64,000 bases of DNA from the NCBI GenBank assembly GCA_963663395.1, contig OY760226.1, positions 186,001-250,000 on the forward strand. The letters run 5' to 3'. The notes below the pieces were generated by a model. That model saw only the letters and a program-made list of their open reading frames with translations. It was not told where the DNA came from and searched no databases. The translations under genes were made by a program, and so were the position numbers. How positions within the stretch are numbered: the first letter of the stretch is position 1; every line of letters starts with the position of its first letter. Positions 16,787-26,047 of this stretch are shown piece after piece. Source of the DNA: Azophilus sp963663395 (GTDB lineage Bacteria; Pseudomonadota; Gammaproteobacteria; Pseudomonadales; Azotimanducaceae).

Positions 16787-18395
16787 CGGGATAGCTCGCG
16801 GGGATGACGTCGGGGCGCTTCAGGTCCATGAGTATTTCCCGCGCCGCGTTGGCGCCGGGCGCCGCCATGACGCCGCCGCCCGGGTGCGTGCCGGACCCGC
16901 AGAGGTAGAAGCCCGGCAGCGGCCCCCGGTACTGGGCGCAACCGGGGAACGGCCGGTTGAACAGCAACTGGTCGAAGGTCAACTCGCCATGAAAGATGTT
17001 GCCCTCGGTGAGACCCACCTCCTCTTCAAGTTCATGGGGCGTGCGTACTTCGCAATCCAGGATCAGGTCCTTGAAATTCGGGCTGTGCTCAGCGACCTGG
17101 TCGATCACGGTGCGGCCGAACGCATCGCGCGCCTCCGGGGTCCAGGGACCACTCGCCAATGCCGGCGGGCAGTACTGCACGAAGATCGTCATCATGTGCT
17201 TGCCGGGCGGCGCCATGGAAGGGTCCACGGTGGTGGGGATCAGCATGTCGATATAGGGGTCCTGCGACCAGGTGCCCGCCTTCCAGTCGTCGTAGGCACG
17301 CTCCATGCGTTCCAGCGAATCGATGCAGTGCATGTCGTTGCGCATCAGCGGGCTTTCCGGCGAGATTCCGTTGAATACCGGCAGGCCGTCCAGGGCGATG
17401 TTGAGCTTGCCGGAGGATCCGCGAATCTTGAAGTTGCGCGCCCGGTGCACGACCTCGGCAGGCAGGTCGCCGGAGTCGAAACACTTGAGAAACGTGCGCT
17501 TTGGGTCGAGGTTCGAGACGACGATGTTCGCCCGGTATTCCCGCCCGTTGGCGAGCGCCACGCCACGAACGCGGCCCTTCTCGACGATGACGCGGTGCAC
17601 GTCCGCATCGCAGACGATCTCGCCGCCGAACGAGGCCAGGCTCGCGGCCAGCGCATCGGCTACCGAGCCCATGCCGCCGCGGGCGAACCCCCAGGCGCCG
17701 ATACTGCCGTCCACCTCGCCCATGTAGTGGTGCAGCAGTACGTAGGCCGTGCCGGGCGAATAGACCCCCAGCGCCGTGCCGATGATGCCCGAGCCGGACA
17801 TGTGCGCCTTGATGACGTCCGTTTCGAAATACTCGTCGAGGAAGTCGCCGATGCTCATGGTCCAGAAGCGGATGGTGTCGAGCAGCCCCTCTTCCCCCAT
17901 CTCGGTGAAGGCGGCGGCGAATTCGAGGAGCCCGCGCAGGTCGCGCGGCTTGAAGGACGTGGGATCCGGCGGCGTCGCCATGAGGAACTTGCGGATGAGG
18001 CGCGTCTGCTTCATGACGTCCACCTCGAAGCGGTCGTGGGCATTGGCGTCGCGCAGCGAATGCCGGGCGATCTCACGGTACACGCGCTCCGCGTCCGGGT
18101 AGTTGCCGAAATAGTCGCCGTCCCGGGTAAAGGTCACTCCCCCGTGATAGGGCACCACCTGCAGGCCGTGCCGCGCAAGCTCCAGGTCGCGCGAAATCTC
18201 CGGCCGCAGCAGTGAACAGACATAGGAGCAGTTGGTGTACGTCCAGCCCGGATAGAGTTCGCTGCTGACGCTGGCGCCGCCGATGTGGGGATTGCGCTCC
18301 AGCACCAGCACGTCCAGCCCGGCCTTTGCCAGGTAGGCGGCATTGCACAGGCCGTTGTGGCCGGCGCCGATGACGATGGCGTCGTATTTCTTCAT
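16779..18395 (-). CDS. Phytoene-desaturase-like FAD oxidoreductase (copy 2)
   Basis: This 538-residue flavoprotein is a clear relative of its downstream neighbour. It has the same FAD-binding start (AIVIGAGHNGLCNAAYLAKA, then LERNPHIGG) and the same closing block (GFYLCGSGTHPGGGVMAAPG). The middle, which would bind substrate, differs considerably. The tandem arrangement with overlapping ends suggests duplication followed by divergence, or a two-protein complex. It starts 37 bases after the aminotransferase gene, so the run from aminotransferase to the Rieske oxygenase is probably one operon. Substrate unknown. Confidence 0.8.
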   Translation of the reverse strand: MKKYDAIVIGAGHNGLCNAAYLAKAGLDVLVLERNPHIGGASVSSELYPGWTYTNCSYVCSLLRPEISRDLELARHGLQVVPYHGGVTFTRDGDYFGNYPDAERVYREIARHSLRDANAHDRFEVDVMKQTRLIRKFLMATPPDPTSFKPRDLRGLLEFAAAFTEMGEEGLLDTIRFWTMSIGDFLDEYFETDVIKAHMSGSGIIGTALGVYSPGTAYVLLHHYMGEVDGSIGAWGFARGGMGSVADALAASLASFGGEIVCDADVHRVIVEKGRVRGVALANGREYRANIVVSNLDPKRTFLKCFDSGDLPAEVVHRARNFKIRGSSGKLNIALDGLPVFNGISPESPLMRNDMHCIDSLERMERAYDDWKAGTWSQDPYIDMLIPTTVDPSMAPPGKHMMTIFVQYCPPALASGPWTPEARDAFGRTVIDQVAEHSPNFKDLILDCEVRTPHELEEEVGLTEGNIFHGELTFDQLLFNRPFPGCAQYRGPLPGFYLCGSGTHPGGGVMAAPGANAAREILMDLKRPDVIPASYPDD

Positions 18396-18432
18396 TCCGG
18401 CATCGGATGGTTGCCCGCTTCCACTCCTCGTT

Positions 18433-19830
18433 CTAAAAGCCGACGTTGCCGCTCGGCAGGGGCGGATAGTCGCCCACGGTCACGCCCTTGCGCTCGACGG
18501 CCTCGATGGCTTCCTCCATGATGTCGAGCCCGCGCAGCAGGACCTCCCCGTCCATGTTCAGGGCCGGGTACACCCTGACCTGCCGTTCGTTCTCGCAGAT
18601 CGCCCACACACCGCGCTTGAGCATCTCGTCACGGACCGAGCGCCCGACATGTTCGTCCTCTTCTCCCTCGGGTGCATTGAAAGCGACGCCGATCAGGAGA
18701 CCGAGGGCGCGCACCTGGCCGACGACGGCGTAGCGCGACTCCCAGTCGGCCATGCGTTCGGCCGCGAGCCGTCCCAGCCGCCCGGCGCTCGCCACTATGT
18801 TGTCGCGCTCGTAGATTTCCAGCGTTTTCAGCGCGGCGGCGCATCCTGCCGGCGTTCCGGCAAAGGTGCTGCCGGCGCTCGCCCTGGGGTTGTCTCCCAG
18901 AATGACATCCCTCGCGGCCACCCCGGCACAGGCCTCGATGCCGCCGGACAGGTTCTTGCCCGCCACCAGGATATCGGGCACCACGTCGTAATGTTCCACC
19001 GACCACATGCGGCCGGTGCGGCCGAGGCCGGTGAGCACCTCGTCGGCGATCATCAACCAGCCGTGGCTGTCGCAGATGCGCCGGATGCCCTGCATGAACG
19101 CCGGGGTCGGAATCCAGTTGCCGCCTTCGGCAAGCCCGGGCTCGATCATCACGGCCGCGATGTTTTCCTCCGGCACCACGTATTCCGGCAGGTGCGTGTC
19201 GATGTACCAGAGGCAGTACTCCACGTACTGCTCTTCGCTCATGCCGGCCGGGATGTGCTCCGAATGGGGGAAGGGCGCTTTCAGCACGCCTCCCGCCCAG
19301 GCTTCCATGTAGAGATTGTTCTCGCTGCCGTAGGCGCTGACCATCTTGGTGCCCAGGCCTTCGCCATGAAAACAGCCGGTGAACGTGATGATGTACCGGC
19401 GCCGGGTATGGCACAGCGCCAGGTGCACCGCCGACTCGGCCGCTTCGGTTCCGGAGACCTCGAAGCTGAAGCGCGGCAGTGCCCGGGCCGGCATCAGTTC
19501 CGCCAGCTTCTCGGCCAGCGGTATGCGCAGCGGGTGCTCCCACTGAAAGCCGTAGCGGAGGTGGGCTTCGTGCACCGCTTCGATGATCTCGGGATGACAG
19601 TTGCCCAGGGGGTTGCTGGCCCAGCCGTTCTGGAAGTCGATATAGCGGTTGCCGTCCAGGTCCCAAACGTAGTCGCCTTCTGCACGGCCGACGATGAACT
19701 GGGCCGGGGGCGCATAGCCCTTCGCGGCGGACTTGGCGCTCTCGGCCCCGTACCGGAGCCCGTCGCGCAGGTGGGGCATGCCCCGTGCAAGCAGAGCCCC
19801 GCTGCAATCGCCCGGCAGATCGTAAGTCAT
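18433..19830 (-). CDS. Class III pyridoxal-phosphate aminotransferase
   Basis: This 465-residue enzyme is a fold-type I aminotransferase of the omega-amine/ornithine/GABA group. Visible features are DLDGNRYIDFQNGWASNPLG near the start, the phosphate-binding SGTEAAESA, the cofactor-contacting aspartate in MIADEVLTGLGRTG and the PLP lysine in LVAGKNLSGG, followed by STFAGTPAGCAAAL. It would remove an amino group from the imported compound or one of its products. The ATG at 19830 is chosen because it follows GGGGAGG closely; an upstream ATG at 19902 has no such site. It is first in the probable minus-strand operon and is divergent from the importer genes across 178 bases. Confidence 0.83.
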   Translation of the reverse strand: MTYDLPGDCSGALLARGMPHLRDGLRYGAESAKSAAKGYAPPAQFIVGRAEGDYVWDLDGNRYIDFQNGWASNPLGNCHPEIIEAVHEAHLRYGFQWEHPLRIPLAEKLAELMPARALPRFSFEVSGTEAAESAVHLALCHTRRRYIITFTGCFHGEGLGTKMVSAYGSENNLYMEAWAGGVLKAPFPHSEHIPAGMSEEQYVEYCLWYIDTHLPEYVVPEENIAAVMIEPGLAEGGNWIPTPAFMQGIRRICDSHGWLMIADEVLTGLGRTGRMWSVEHYDVVPDILVAGKNLSGGIEACAGVAARDVILGDNPRASAGSTFAGTPAGCAAALKTLEIYERDNIVASAGRLGRLAAERMADWESRYAVVGQVRALGLLIGVAFNAPEGEEDEHVGRSVRDEMLKRGVWAICENERQVRVYPALNMDGEVLLRGLDIMEEAIEAVERKGVTVGDYPPLPSGNVGF

Positions 19831-20008
19831 GGCCTCCCCGCGGCACCCGGCGCCCGAGTGGAGCTGCCGGCCTTTTGGTGGTGCAGTTTCAAAGCCGCCC
19901 ATTCTCGCCGCATCCGGTCATCCCGGCAATCGGCCGGAATCGGCATGGCGTTGATTTAGGGCTAGGATAGGGGCTTCGATGGGTGGAAAGCGTCAGGAGG
20001 CTGGAAAC

Positions 20009-21163
20009 TTGAACCAGCCGCTTCAGCCGGAACCGGCAGCAAGACTCCCCGGCCGGGCGGTACGCCGGCCCCGAACGGGCTTGCCGGCCCTGCTGGCGGC
20101 TCTGCTCGTCACGGTGTCGCCAATCGGCGCGGCAGACGAAGATCCCGTGCTCAACGTCTACAACTGGGCGGACTACATCGGGGAGAACACCCTTGCCGAG
20201 TTCGAGGCGGAGTACGGCATCAAGGTCAACTACGATGTCTACGACTCTTCGCCCACCGTCGACGCCAAGCTCATGGCCGGGCACTCCGGCTACGATGTGG
20301 TGGTGCACGCCGCGGGCTATTCGAGCCGGCTGCAGGAAGTGGGCATCTACCTCGAGCTCGACCGGTCGAAGCTGGACAACTGGCATCACCTGGACCCGGA
20401 GTTGCTGCGCCGGTTCGCCCAATTCGACCCCGGCAATCGTTACGGGGTGCCTTACATGTGGGGCACCACCGGGTTCACCTACAACGAGGAGATGATTCTC
20501 GAGCGCATGCCGGACGCTCCGGTGGACAGCGTCGCCATGGTGTTCGACCCGGCCGTCGCCAGCCGTTTCGCCGACTGCGGCATCTCGCTGCTGGAGGCGC
20601 CCACCGAGGTGATCCCGGCGGCATTGCTGTATCTCGGGCGCGACCCCAACTCCCTGGCTCCCGAAGACCTCAAGGCCGCGGAACAGGTGTTGCAGGGCGT
20701 GCGTCCCTATATACGTTACTACAGCGCAACCAAGTTCCTGCTCGACCTGCCGGCGGGAGAGACCTGCATCGCCGGCAGCTGGTCGGGCGACTACGCGGTG
20801 GCCACGATTCGCGCGCGGGAGGGGGGCCTGGACATTCGCCTGAAGTACTCGGTGCCCAGGGAAGGATCGACCATCTGGTTCGACACCGCCTACATTCCGG
20901 CGGATGCGCCCCATCCGGATAATGCCCACCTGTTCCTGAATTTCCTGCTGCGGCCCGAGGTGATCGCGGACGTGACCAATTTCACCGGCTACGCCAACGC
21001 CAACCGGTCCGCGTTCCCGATGGTGTCTCCCGAGTTCGCCAACGACCCCGCCATTTATCCGGATGCGGAGATCATGCAACGCCTGCACACCGTCCACATC
21101 GCGGGCCCCAAGGAGGAGCGCCGCCGCACGCGTGCCTGGACCCGCGCCAAGTCCGGGCTTTGA
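20009..21163 (+). CDS. Polyamine-type ABC transporter substrate-binding protein
   Basis: This periplasmic binding protein is of the PotD/PotF family, which captures spermidine, putrescine or related amines. After an arginine-rich n-region, the hydrophobic stretch LPALLAALLVTVSPIGA makes an export signal; the mature part starts near DEDPVLNVYNWADYIGENT, a hallmark of the family. The start is decided by the ribosome-binding site: AGGAGG at 19995-20000 is eight bases before a TTG at 20009, while the in-frame ATG at 19979 has no such site. Length from TTG is 384 residues. It leads the importer operon. Confidence 0.88.
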   Translation: MNQPLQPEPAARLPGRAVRRPRTGLPALLAALLVTVSPIGAADEDPVLNVYNWADYIGENTLAEFEAEYGIKVNYDVYDSSPTVDAKLMAGHSGYDVVVHAAGYSSRLQEVGIYLELDRSKLDNWHHLDPELLRRFAQFDPGNRYGVPYMWGTTGFTYNEEMILERMPDAPVDSVAMVFDPAVASRFADCGISLLEAPTEVIPAALLYLGRDPNSLAPEDLKAAEQVLQGVRPYIRYYSATKFLLDLPAGETCIAGSWSGDYAVATIRAREGGLDIRLKYSVPREGSTIWFDTAYIPADAPHPDNAHLFLNFLLRPEVIADVTNFTGYANANRSAFPMVSPEFANDPAIYPDAEIMQRLHTVHIAGPKEERRRTRAWTRAKSGL

Positions 21164-21188
21164 TGGAAACTTCGTACGAGACAGCTCC

Positions 21189-22343
21189 ATGAGCGAGGGT
21201 GGCCGCGAACAGGCCGGCAGGCCCTGGGAAGACCCGCAGGCACAGCCCTTTATCCGCATCGAGAACCTGCGCAAGGAGTTCAACGGCTTCCCGGCCGTCG
21301 ACGGCGTGAGCCTGGACATCTACAAGGGCGAGTTGTTCGCCATCCTGGGCGGTTCCGGGTGCGGCAAGTCCACGCTGCTGCGCCTGCTGGCCGGTTTCGA
21401 GACGCCCACCGCGGGCCGTATTTTCATTGACGGCGCCGACATGGCCGGCCTGCCCCCCTTCGAGCGCCCCACCAACATGATGTTCCAGTCCTATGCCGTG
21501 TTCCCCCACTACTCGGTGGCGGAGAACGTCGCCTACGGCCTGAAAAAGGAAGGGCTGCCCAAGGCGGAGGTCAGGACACGGGTGGAGGAGCTTCTGGACC
21601 TGGTGCAACTGGGCGACTTCGCCCGCCGCAAGCCCCGGCAACTCTCCGGCGGGCAACAGCAGCGGGTGGCGCTGGCCAGGGCGCTGGTGAAGCAGCCCAA
21701 GGTATTGCTGCTCGACGAACCCCTGGCGGCACTGGACAAGAACCTGCGCGAACGCACCCAGTTCGAGCTGATGAACATCCAGGACCGGCTCGGCATCACC
21801 TTCATCGTCGTCACCCACGACCAGGACGAGGCCATGACCCTGGCTACCCGCATCGCCGTGATGGAAGCCGGGAAGTTCCTGCAGATTGGCACGCCGACGG
21901 AGGTCTACGAGTATCCCAACAGCCGGTTCGTGGCGGACTTCTTCGGTACGATCAACCTGTTCAGCGGGCGTGTCGGGGGAGACGCTCCCGGATGCGTCGT
22001 CTGCGCAGAAACCGGTGTCGGCATCCTCGTCGATCCGGCTACCTGCCAGCAGCCCGGCGAAGACCGCGACGCTTCAGACGGCCTGTCCGTGGCCGTACGT
22101 CCGGAGAAAATCCAGTTGAGCCGCGAGCCCCCCCGGGAAAGTGGGCAAACCGTCATGCACGGAACCGTCGAGGACCTGGCCTATTACGGCAACTACTCCG
22201 TGTATCGAGTCCGCACCGACTCGGGCAAGCTGATCCAGGTATCGAGCCAGAACGCCCGGCGCAGCGCCGAATTGACCGTTGAATGGGAAGACCAGGTCTA
22301 CCTGTCCTGGCCCCCGGAATGCAGCGTGGTGCTGACGCGGTGA
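21189..22343 (+). CDS. Polyamine-type ABC transporter ATP-binding protein (PotA/PotG-like)
   Basis: This is the ATPase of the importer, 384 residues. It carries Walker A (GGSGCGKST, about residues 53-61), the signature LSGGQQQRV, Walker B (VLLLDEPLAALD) and the H-loop (VVTHDQDEA). A C-terminal TOBE domain (about residues 300-384) is typical of transporters in this class and can carry regulatory sites. The ATG at 21189 follows the binding-protein stop by 25 bases; upstream in-frame starts lie inside the previous gene. It is immediately followed by the first permease. Confidence 0.92.
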   Translation: MSEGGREQAGRPWEDPQAQPFIRIENLRKEFNGFPAVDGVSLDIYKGELFAILGGSGCGKSTLLRLLAGFETPTAGRIFIDGADMAGLPPFERPTNMMFQSYAVFPHYSVAENVAYGLKKEGLPKAEVRTRVEELLDLVQLGDFARRKPRQLSGGQQQRVALARALVKQPKVLLLDEPLAALDKNLRERTQFELMNIQDRLGITFIVVTHDQDEAMTLATRIAVMEAGKFLQIGTPTEVYEYPNSRFVADFFGTINLFSGRVGGDAPGCVVCAETGVGILVDPATCQQPGEDRDASDGLSVAVRPEKIQLSREPPRESGQTVMHGTVEDLAYYGNYSVYRVRTDSGKLIQVSSQNARRSAELTVEWEDQVYLSWPPECSVVLTR

Positions 22344-23321
22344 GTGCGAACGGGCGATGCCGCAAGCCCGACGGGAAAACGGCGACCGGGCGCGAACTTG
22401 ACTAATCCGGCGACCTCATCCGCGAACAAGGTATCCAGCAGCGCAGACCGGCTGTGGCGGCGCGCGGTGGTCGGCATTCCCTACTTCTGGCTGCTGGTGT
22501 TCTTCGCCGTTCCCTTCGTCATCATCCTCAGGATCAGCTTCGCCGATCCGCTGATCGGGGCGCCGCCCTTCACGCCGTTCTACGACGCCGAAGAGGGAAT
22601 TTACCTGACCGCGGACAATTACCGCTTCCTCGGCGAGGACGACCTTTACTGGGTCAGCTATCTGAAGTCGATGCGCATCGCGCTGGTATCGACGCTGCTG
22701 TGCCTGCTGCTGGGCTATCCCATGGCCTACGGCATCGCCCGCGCCCGGGGCACCGCCCGCAACCTGCTGCTGCTCATGGTCATCCTGCCGTTCTGGACCT
22801 CGTTTCTGCTCCGGGTCTATGCCTGGATGGGCATGCTCTCCAACCAGGGCGTGATCAACAAGGCGCTGATGGCGCTGGGGGTAACCGATGGGCCCGTGCA
22901 GTTCCTGTACACGGATTTCGCGGTCTACCTGGGCATCGTCTATTCCTATCTGCCCTTCATGATCCTGCCCCTGTACGCCATCCTGGAGGGTCTGGACGAA
23001 ACCCTGCTGGATGCCGCCGCAGACCTCGGCGGCCGGCCGCGCGCCGTATTCTTCGACATCACCCTGCCCATGTCGGCGCCGGGCATTCTTGCCGGTTCGC
23101 TGCTGGTTTTCATCCCGGCGCTCGGCGAGTTCGTGATCCCGTCCCTGCTGGGTGGCCTGGATACCCTGATGATCGGCAAGACGCTGTACGACGAGTTCTT
23201 CGTCAACCGCGACTGGCCGCTGGCGAGCGCGGTGGCGACCGTGCTGGTGCTGATCCTGGTGGTGCCGATCGTGCTGTTCCAGAAGTACTCCGCAGCGGCG
23301 GAGAGGCCGACCACCCGATGA
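22344..23321 (+). CDS. Polyamine-type ABC transporter permease (PotB/PotH-like)
   Basis: This inner-membrane permease has about six helices, with a large loop after the first and the coupling motif LDAAADLGGRPRAVFFDITL near residue 226. It pairs with the next gene to form the channel of the importer. The start is uncertain: the GTG at 22344 directly adjoins the ATPase stop without a clear ribosome-binding site, and the TTG at 22398 would remove a polar leader. The order binding protein, ATPase, permease, permease matches PotFGHI rather than PotABCD of E. coli. Confidence 0.88.
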   Translation: MRTGDAASPTGKRRPGANLTNPATSSANKVSSSADRLWRRAVVGIPYFWLLVFFAVPFVIILRISFADPLIGAPPFTPFYDAEEGIYLTADNYRFLGEDDLYWVSYLKSMRIALVSTLLCLLLGYPMAYGIARARGTARNLLLLMVILPFWTSFLLRVYAWMGMLSNQGVINKALMALGVTDGPVQFLYTDFAVYLGIVYSYLPFMILPLYAILEGLDETLLDAAADLGGRPRAVFFDITLPMSAPGILAGSLLVFIPALGEFVIPSLLGGLDTLMIGKTLYDEFFVNRDWPLASAVATVLVLILVVPIVLFQKYSAAAERPTTR

Positions 23322-23409
23322 CCCCCAACGGCCCGAGGACGGCACGCCTGTTCGGACCGGGGCCCGTGGTCGCGCCGTCCATTGCATCGCTAGCCGGACC
23401 TATTCATGA

Positions 23410-24264
23410 ATGGGTCCAGCCAGGCTGCCGCAGATGAAGCCGCGCTCGACCTTCATCTTCAGTTGCCTGTGTTTCGGCTTCGCGTTCCTCTACATCCCGA
23501 TACTCACCATGATTGCCTGGTCGTTCAACGACTCGCGGCTGATGTCGGTCTGGACCGGGTTCTCGTTCCGCTGGTACACGGCGCTCTGGGAAAACGAGCA
23601 GGTGATCGATGCGCTGCTGCTGAGCCTGCGCATCGCCTTCGTCAGCGCCACCTTCGCTACCGTGCTGGGAACGCTGGCGGCACTGGCGATGACCCGCATG
23701 GGGCGATTTCGGGGCCGCACCGCGTTCTCCGGGATGCTGGCCGCTCCGCTGGTCATGCCGGAGGTGATCACCGGCCTTTCCCTGCTGATGCTGTTCGTGA
23801 GCCTGCAGGTATTGATCGGCTGGCCGGCCGGCCGCGGCGCCGACACCATCGCCATCGCCCATATCACCTTCGGCATGGCCTACGTGGCGGTGGTGGTGCA
23901 GTCCCGGCTGGCTTCCATGGACCGGTCACTGGAAGAAGCCGCCATGGATCTCGGCGGCCGCCCCATGGCCGTGACCCTGGACATCACGCTGCCACTGATC
24001 GCGCCCGCCATGCTGTCCGGCTGGCTGCTGGCATTCACCCTGTCACTGGACGACCTGGTGATCGCGAGCTTCGTGTCGGGCCCGGAATCGACCACGCTGC
24101 CGATGGTGATCTATTCCAAGGTGAAGCTCGGCATCACCCCGGACATAAACGCCCTGGCCGCCATCATCGTCGGCATCGTCGGCATGGGCGTGGCCATCGC
24201 CGGCTGGCTCATGGTGCGCACCGCGCGCCGGCGCGACAGCCTGCAACCGTCATTCAGACATTGA
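23410..24264 (+). CDS. Polyamine-type ABC transporter permease (PotC/PotI-like)
   Basis: This second permease has 284 residues with six helices and the coupling motif EEAAMDLGGRPMAVTLDITL near residue 177. The block TLSLDDLVIASFVSGP near residue 213 is characteristic of PotC/PotI. The ATG at 23434 (MKPRST) is an alternative start and leaves little before the first helix. An 88-base gap separates it from the first permease. The end overlaps the convergent ychF gene by 11 bases, so the importer transcript must end inside ychF. Confidence 0.9.
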   Translation: MGPARLPQMKPRSTFIFSCLCFGFAFLYIPILTMIAWSFNDSRLMSVWTGFSFRWYTALWENEQVIDALLLSLRIAFVSATFATVLGTLAALAMTRMGRFRGRTAFSGMLAAPLVMPEVITGLSLLMLFVSLQVLIGWPAGRGADTIAIAHITFGMAYVAVVVQSRLASMDRSLEEAAMDLGGRPMAVTLDITLPLIAPAMLSGWLLAFTLSLDDLVIASFVSGPESTTLPMVIYSKVKLGITPDINALAAIIVGIVGMGVAIAGWLMVRTARRRDSLQPSFRH

Positions 24265-25345
24265 ACCGGAATCGAATGACGTCGCCGTCCCGGACGACGT
24301 AATCCCTGCCTTCGAGCCGCCACTTGCCCGCGTCTTTCGCACCCTGTTCGCCGCCGTGAGCAATGAAGTCCTCGCAGGCGACCACCTCCGCCCTGATGAA
24401 CCCCCGCTCGAAATCCGTGTGCACGGCGCCTGCGGCACGCAACGCCGTGGTACCCGCCCGGATGGTCCAGGCACGTGCCTCTTTCGGGCCGGGGGTAAAG
24501 AAATGATGCAGGCCGAGCAGGCGGTAGCCGGCGCGGATGACCCGGTTCAGCCCCGGCTCGCCGATGCCCAGCGCTTCGAGGAATTCCGATCGTTCCGGTT
24601 CATCGAGTTCCGCGATTTCCGCCTCGATCCTGTTGCAGACGGGAACCACTTCCGCGCCTTCACCGCGGGCAACGCCTGCTACCGCATCCAGCATCGGATT
24701 GTCCGCAAGACCGTCTTCCGCCACGTTGGCGATGTAGAGCACGGGCTTTGCGGTCAACAGGTGCAGCGGCTGCAAGCGCCGCCTGGCGGTCGCGTCCAGC
24801 GCCAGGGACCGCACGGAGCGGCCTTCCGCGAGGGCTTGCAGCACCGGATCGAGCGTTTCGATCAGCGCCCGGGCGTCCTTGTCGCCGGCGTTCGCCACCC
24901 GGCGATTGCGCTCGTGTGCCCGTTCGACGGTCTCCAGGTCGGCGAGCGCCAGTTCCGTATTGACGATCTCGATATCGTCCACGGGCGACGGCTTGCCCGA
25001 TACATGGGCGACGTTGTCGTCGGTGAAGCAGCGCACCACATGGGCAATGGCGTCGGTTTCGCGAATGTGGGCCAGAAAGCGGTTGCCCAACCCCTCGCCC
25101 CGGGCAGCACCCGCCACCAGCCCTGCCACGTCGACGAACTCCATGACCGCGGGCACCACTTTCCCGGGATCGGCGATCTCCGCAATCCGGTCGAGCCGGG
25201 GATCCGGCACCGGGACAACGCCCACGTTCGGGTCGATGGTGCAGAACGGAAAGTTCGCCGCCTCGACGCCCGCCCGGGTCAGGGCGTTGAACAGCGTCGA
25301 CTTGCCCACATTGGGCAGCCCGACAATGCCACAGTTAAAACCCAT
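24254..25345 (-). CDS. ychF: Ribosome-binding ATPase YchF
   Basis: YchF is an Obg-family protein that hydrolyses ATP rather than GTP and binds ribosomes; it is linked to translation and to oxidative stress responses. At 363 residues it exactly matches the family. The P-loop is GLPNVGKST (about residues 8-16), and the DPNVGVV and NVAEDG segments and the C-terminal TGS domain (from about residue 278) are present. The ATG at 25345 gives the canonical MGFNCGIVGLPNVGK start; an upstream in-frame start at 25420 does not. It follows pth in the conserved order. Confidence 0.96.
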   Translation of the reverse strand: MGFNCGIVGLPNVGKSTLFNALTRAGVEAANFPFCTIDPNVGVVPVPDPRLDRIAEIADPGKVVPAVMEFVDVAGLVAGAARGEGLGNRFLAHIRETDAIAHVVRCFTDDNVAHVSGKPSPVDDIEIVNTELALADLETVERAHERNRRVANAGDKDARALIETLDPVLQALAEGRSVRSLALDATARRRLQPLHLLTAKPVLYIANVAEDGLADNPMLDAVAGVARGEGAEVVPVCNRIEAEIAELDEPERSEFLEALGIGEPGLNRVIRAGYRLLGLHHFFTPGPKEARAWTIRAGTTALRAAGAVHTDFERGFIRAEVVACEDFIAHGGEQGAKDAGKWRLEGRDYVVRDGDVIRFRFNV

Positions 25346-25441
25346 AGATTCGCTTCCATCGATGGCAGCGGCCCCGGCTCGGTGAAGACCGGCCACGGTT
25401 GAAGGCCGGATACGCAGCAACTCCGTATCTCGGCGGCCGCT

Positions 25442-26032
25442 TCAGGCCTCCTTCGATTCAGGCTTGTGCAGCCGGTTCATGGCTGCCTGCACGTCGCCCT
25501 GCAACAGGACCTCGAGCAACTCGTCGTCCAGCCGGCAGGCGGCATCCACCCGGTCCCACTCCGCCTGGGGCATGGTGACCGTAGTCAGGTACCCGAGCAT
25601 CATGTCCTTGTCGCCCGGATGCCCCACGCCGATGCGCAGCCGCAGGAAATCGCGGCTACCGAGCCCCGCGATAACGCTCTCGATGCCATTGTGGCCGTTG
25701 GTGCCACCGCCATCTTTCAGGCGCAGGGTTCCCGGTGCAAACGCGACTTCGTCGTGGGCGATGAGTATTTCTTCCGGCCCGATGCGGTAATAGCGCGCGT
25801 AGGTTCCGACTGCTTCGCCGGAACGGTTCATATATGTGGACGGCAACAGCAGGCGCACGTCCGCGCCGCCGATGCTGCCGCGCCCCGCGGACGCCTTGAA
25901 CTTCGTGGAACCGGTCAACTCGATTCCGAAGCGGCCGGCCAGGTAACGCACGAAGCGGCGCCCCGCATTGTGGCGGGTCGCCTCGTAACGCGCACCCGGA
26001 TTGCCCAGACCGACGATCAGGCGGATGGCCAT
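25442..26032 (-). CDS. pth: Peptidyl-tRNA hydrolase
   Basis: Pth recycles tRNA by cleaving peptidyl-tRNA that drops off the ribosome. The 196-residue protein begins IRLIVGLGNPGARYEATRHN, which includes the catalytic histidine, and has the further family blocks LPSTYMNRSGEAV and DGGGTNGHNGIESV. It lies between rplY and ychF in the order seen in many gammaproteobacteria, 15 bases after rplY. Confidence 0.96.
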   Translation of the reverse strand: MAIRLIVGLGNPGARYEATRHNAGRRFVRYLAGRFGIELTGSTKFKASAGRGSIGGADVRLLLPSTYMNRSGEAVGTYARYYRIGPEEILIAHDEVAFAPGTLRLKDGGGTNGHNGIESVIAGLGSRDFLRLRIGVGHPGDKDMMLGYLTTVTMPQAEWDRVDAACRLDDELLEVLLQGDVQAAMNRLHKPESKEA

Positions 26033-26047
26033 CGGCAGGCCGGCGCG

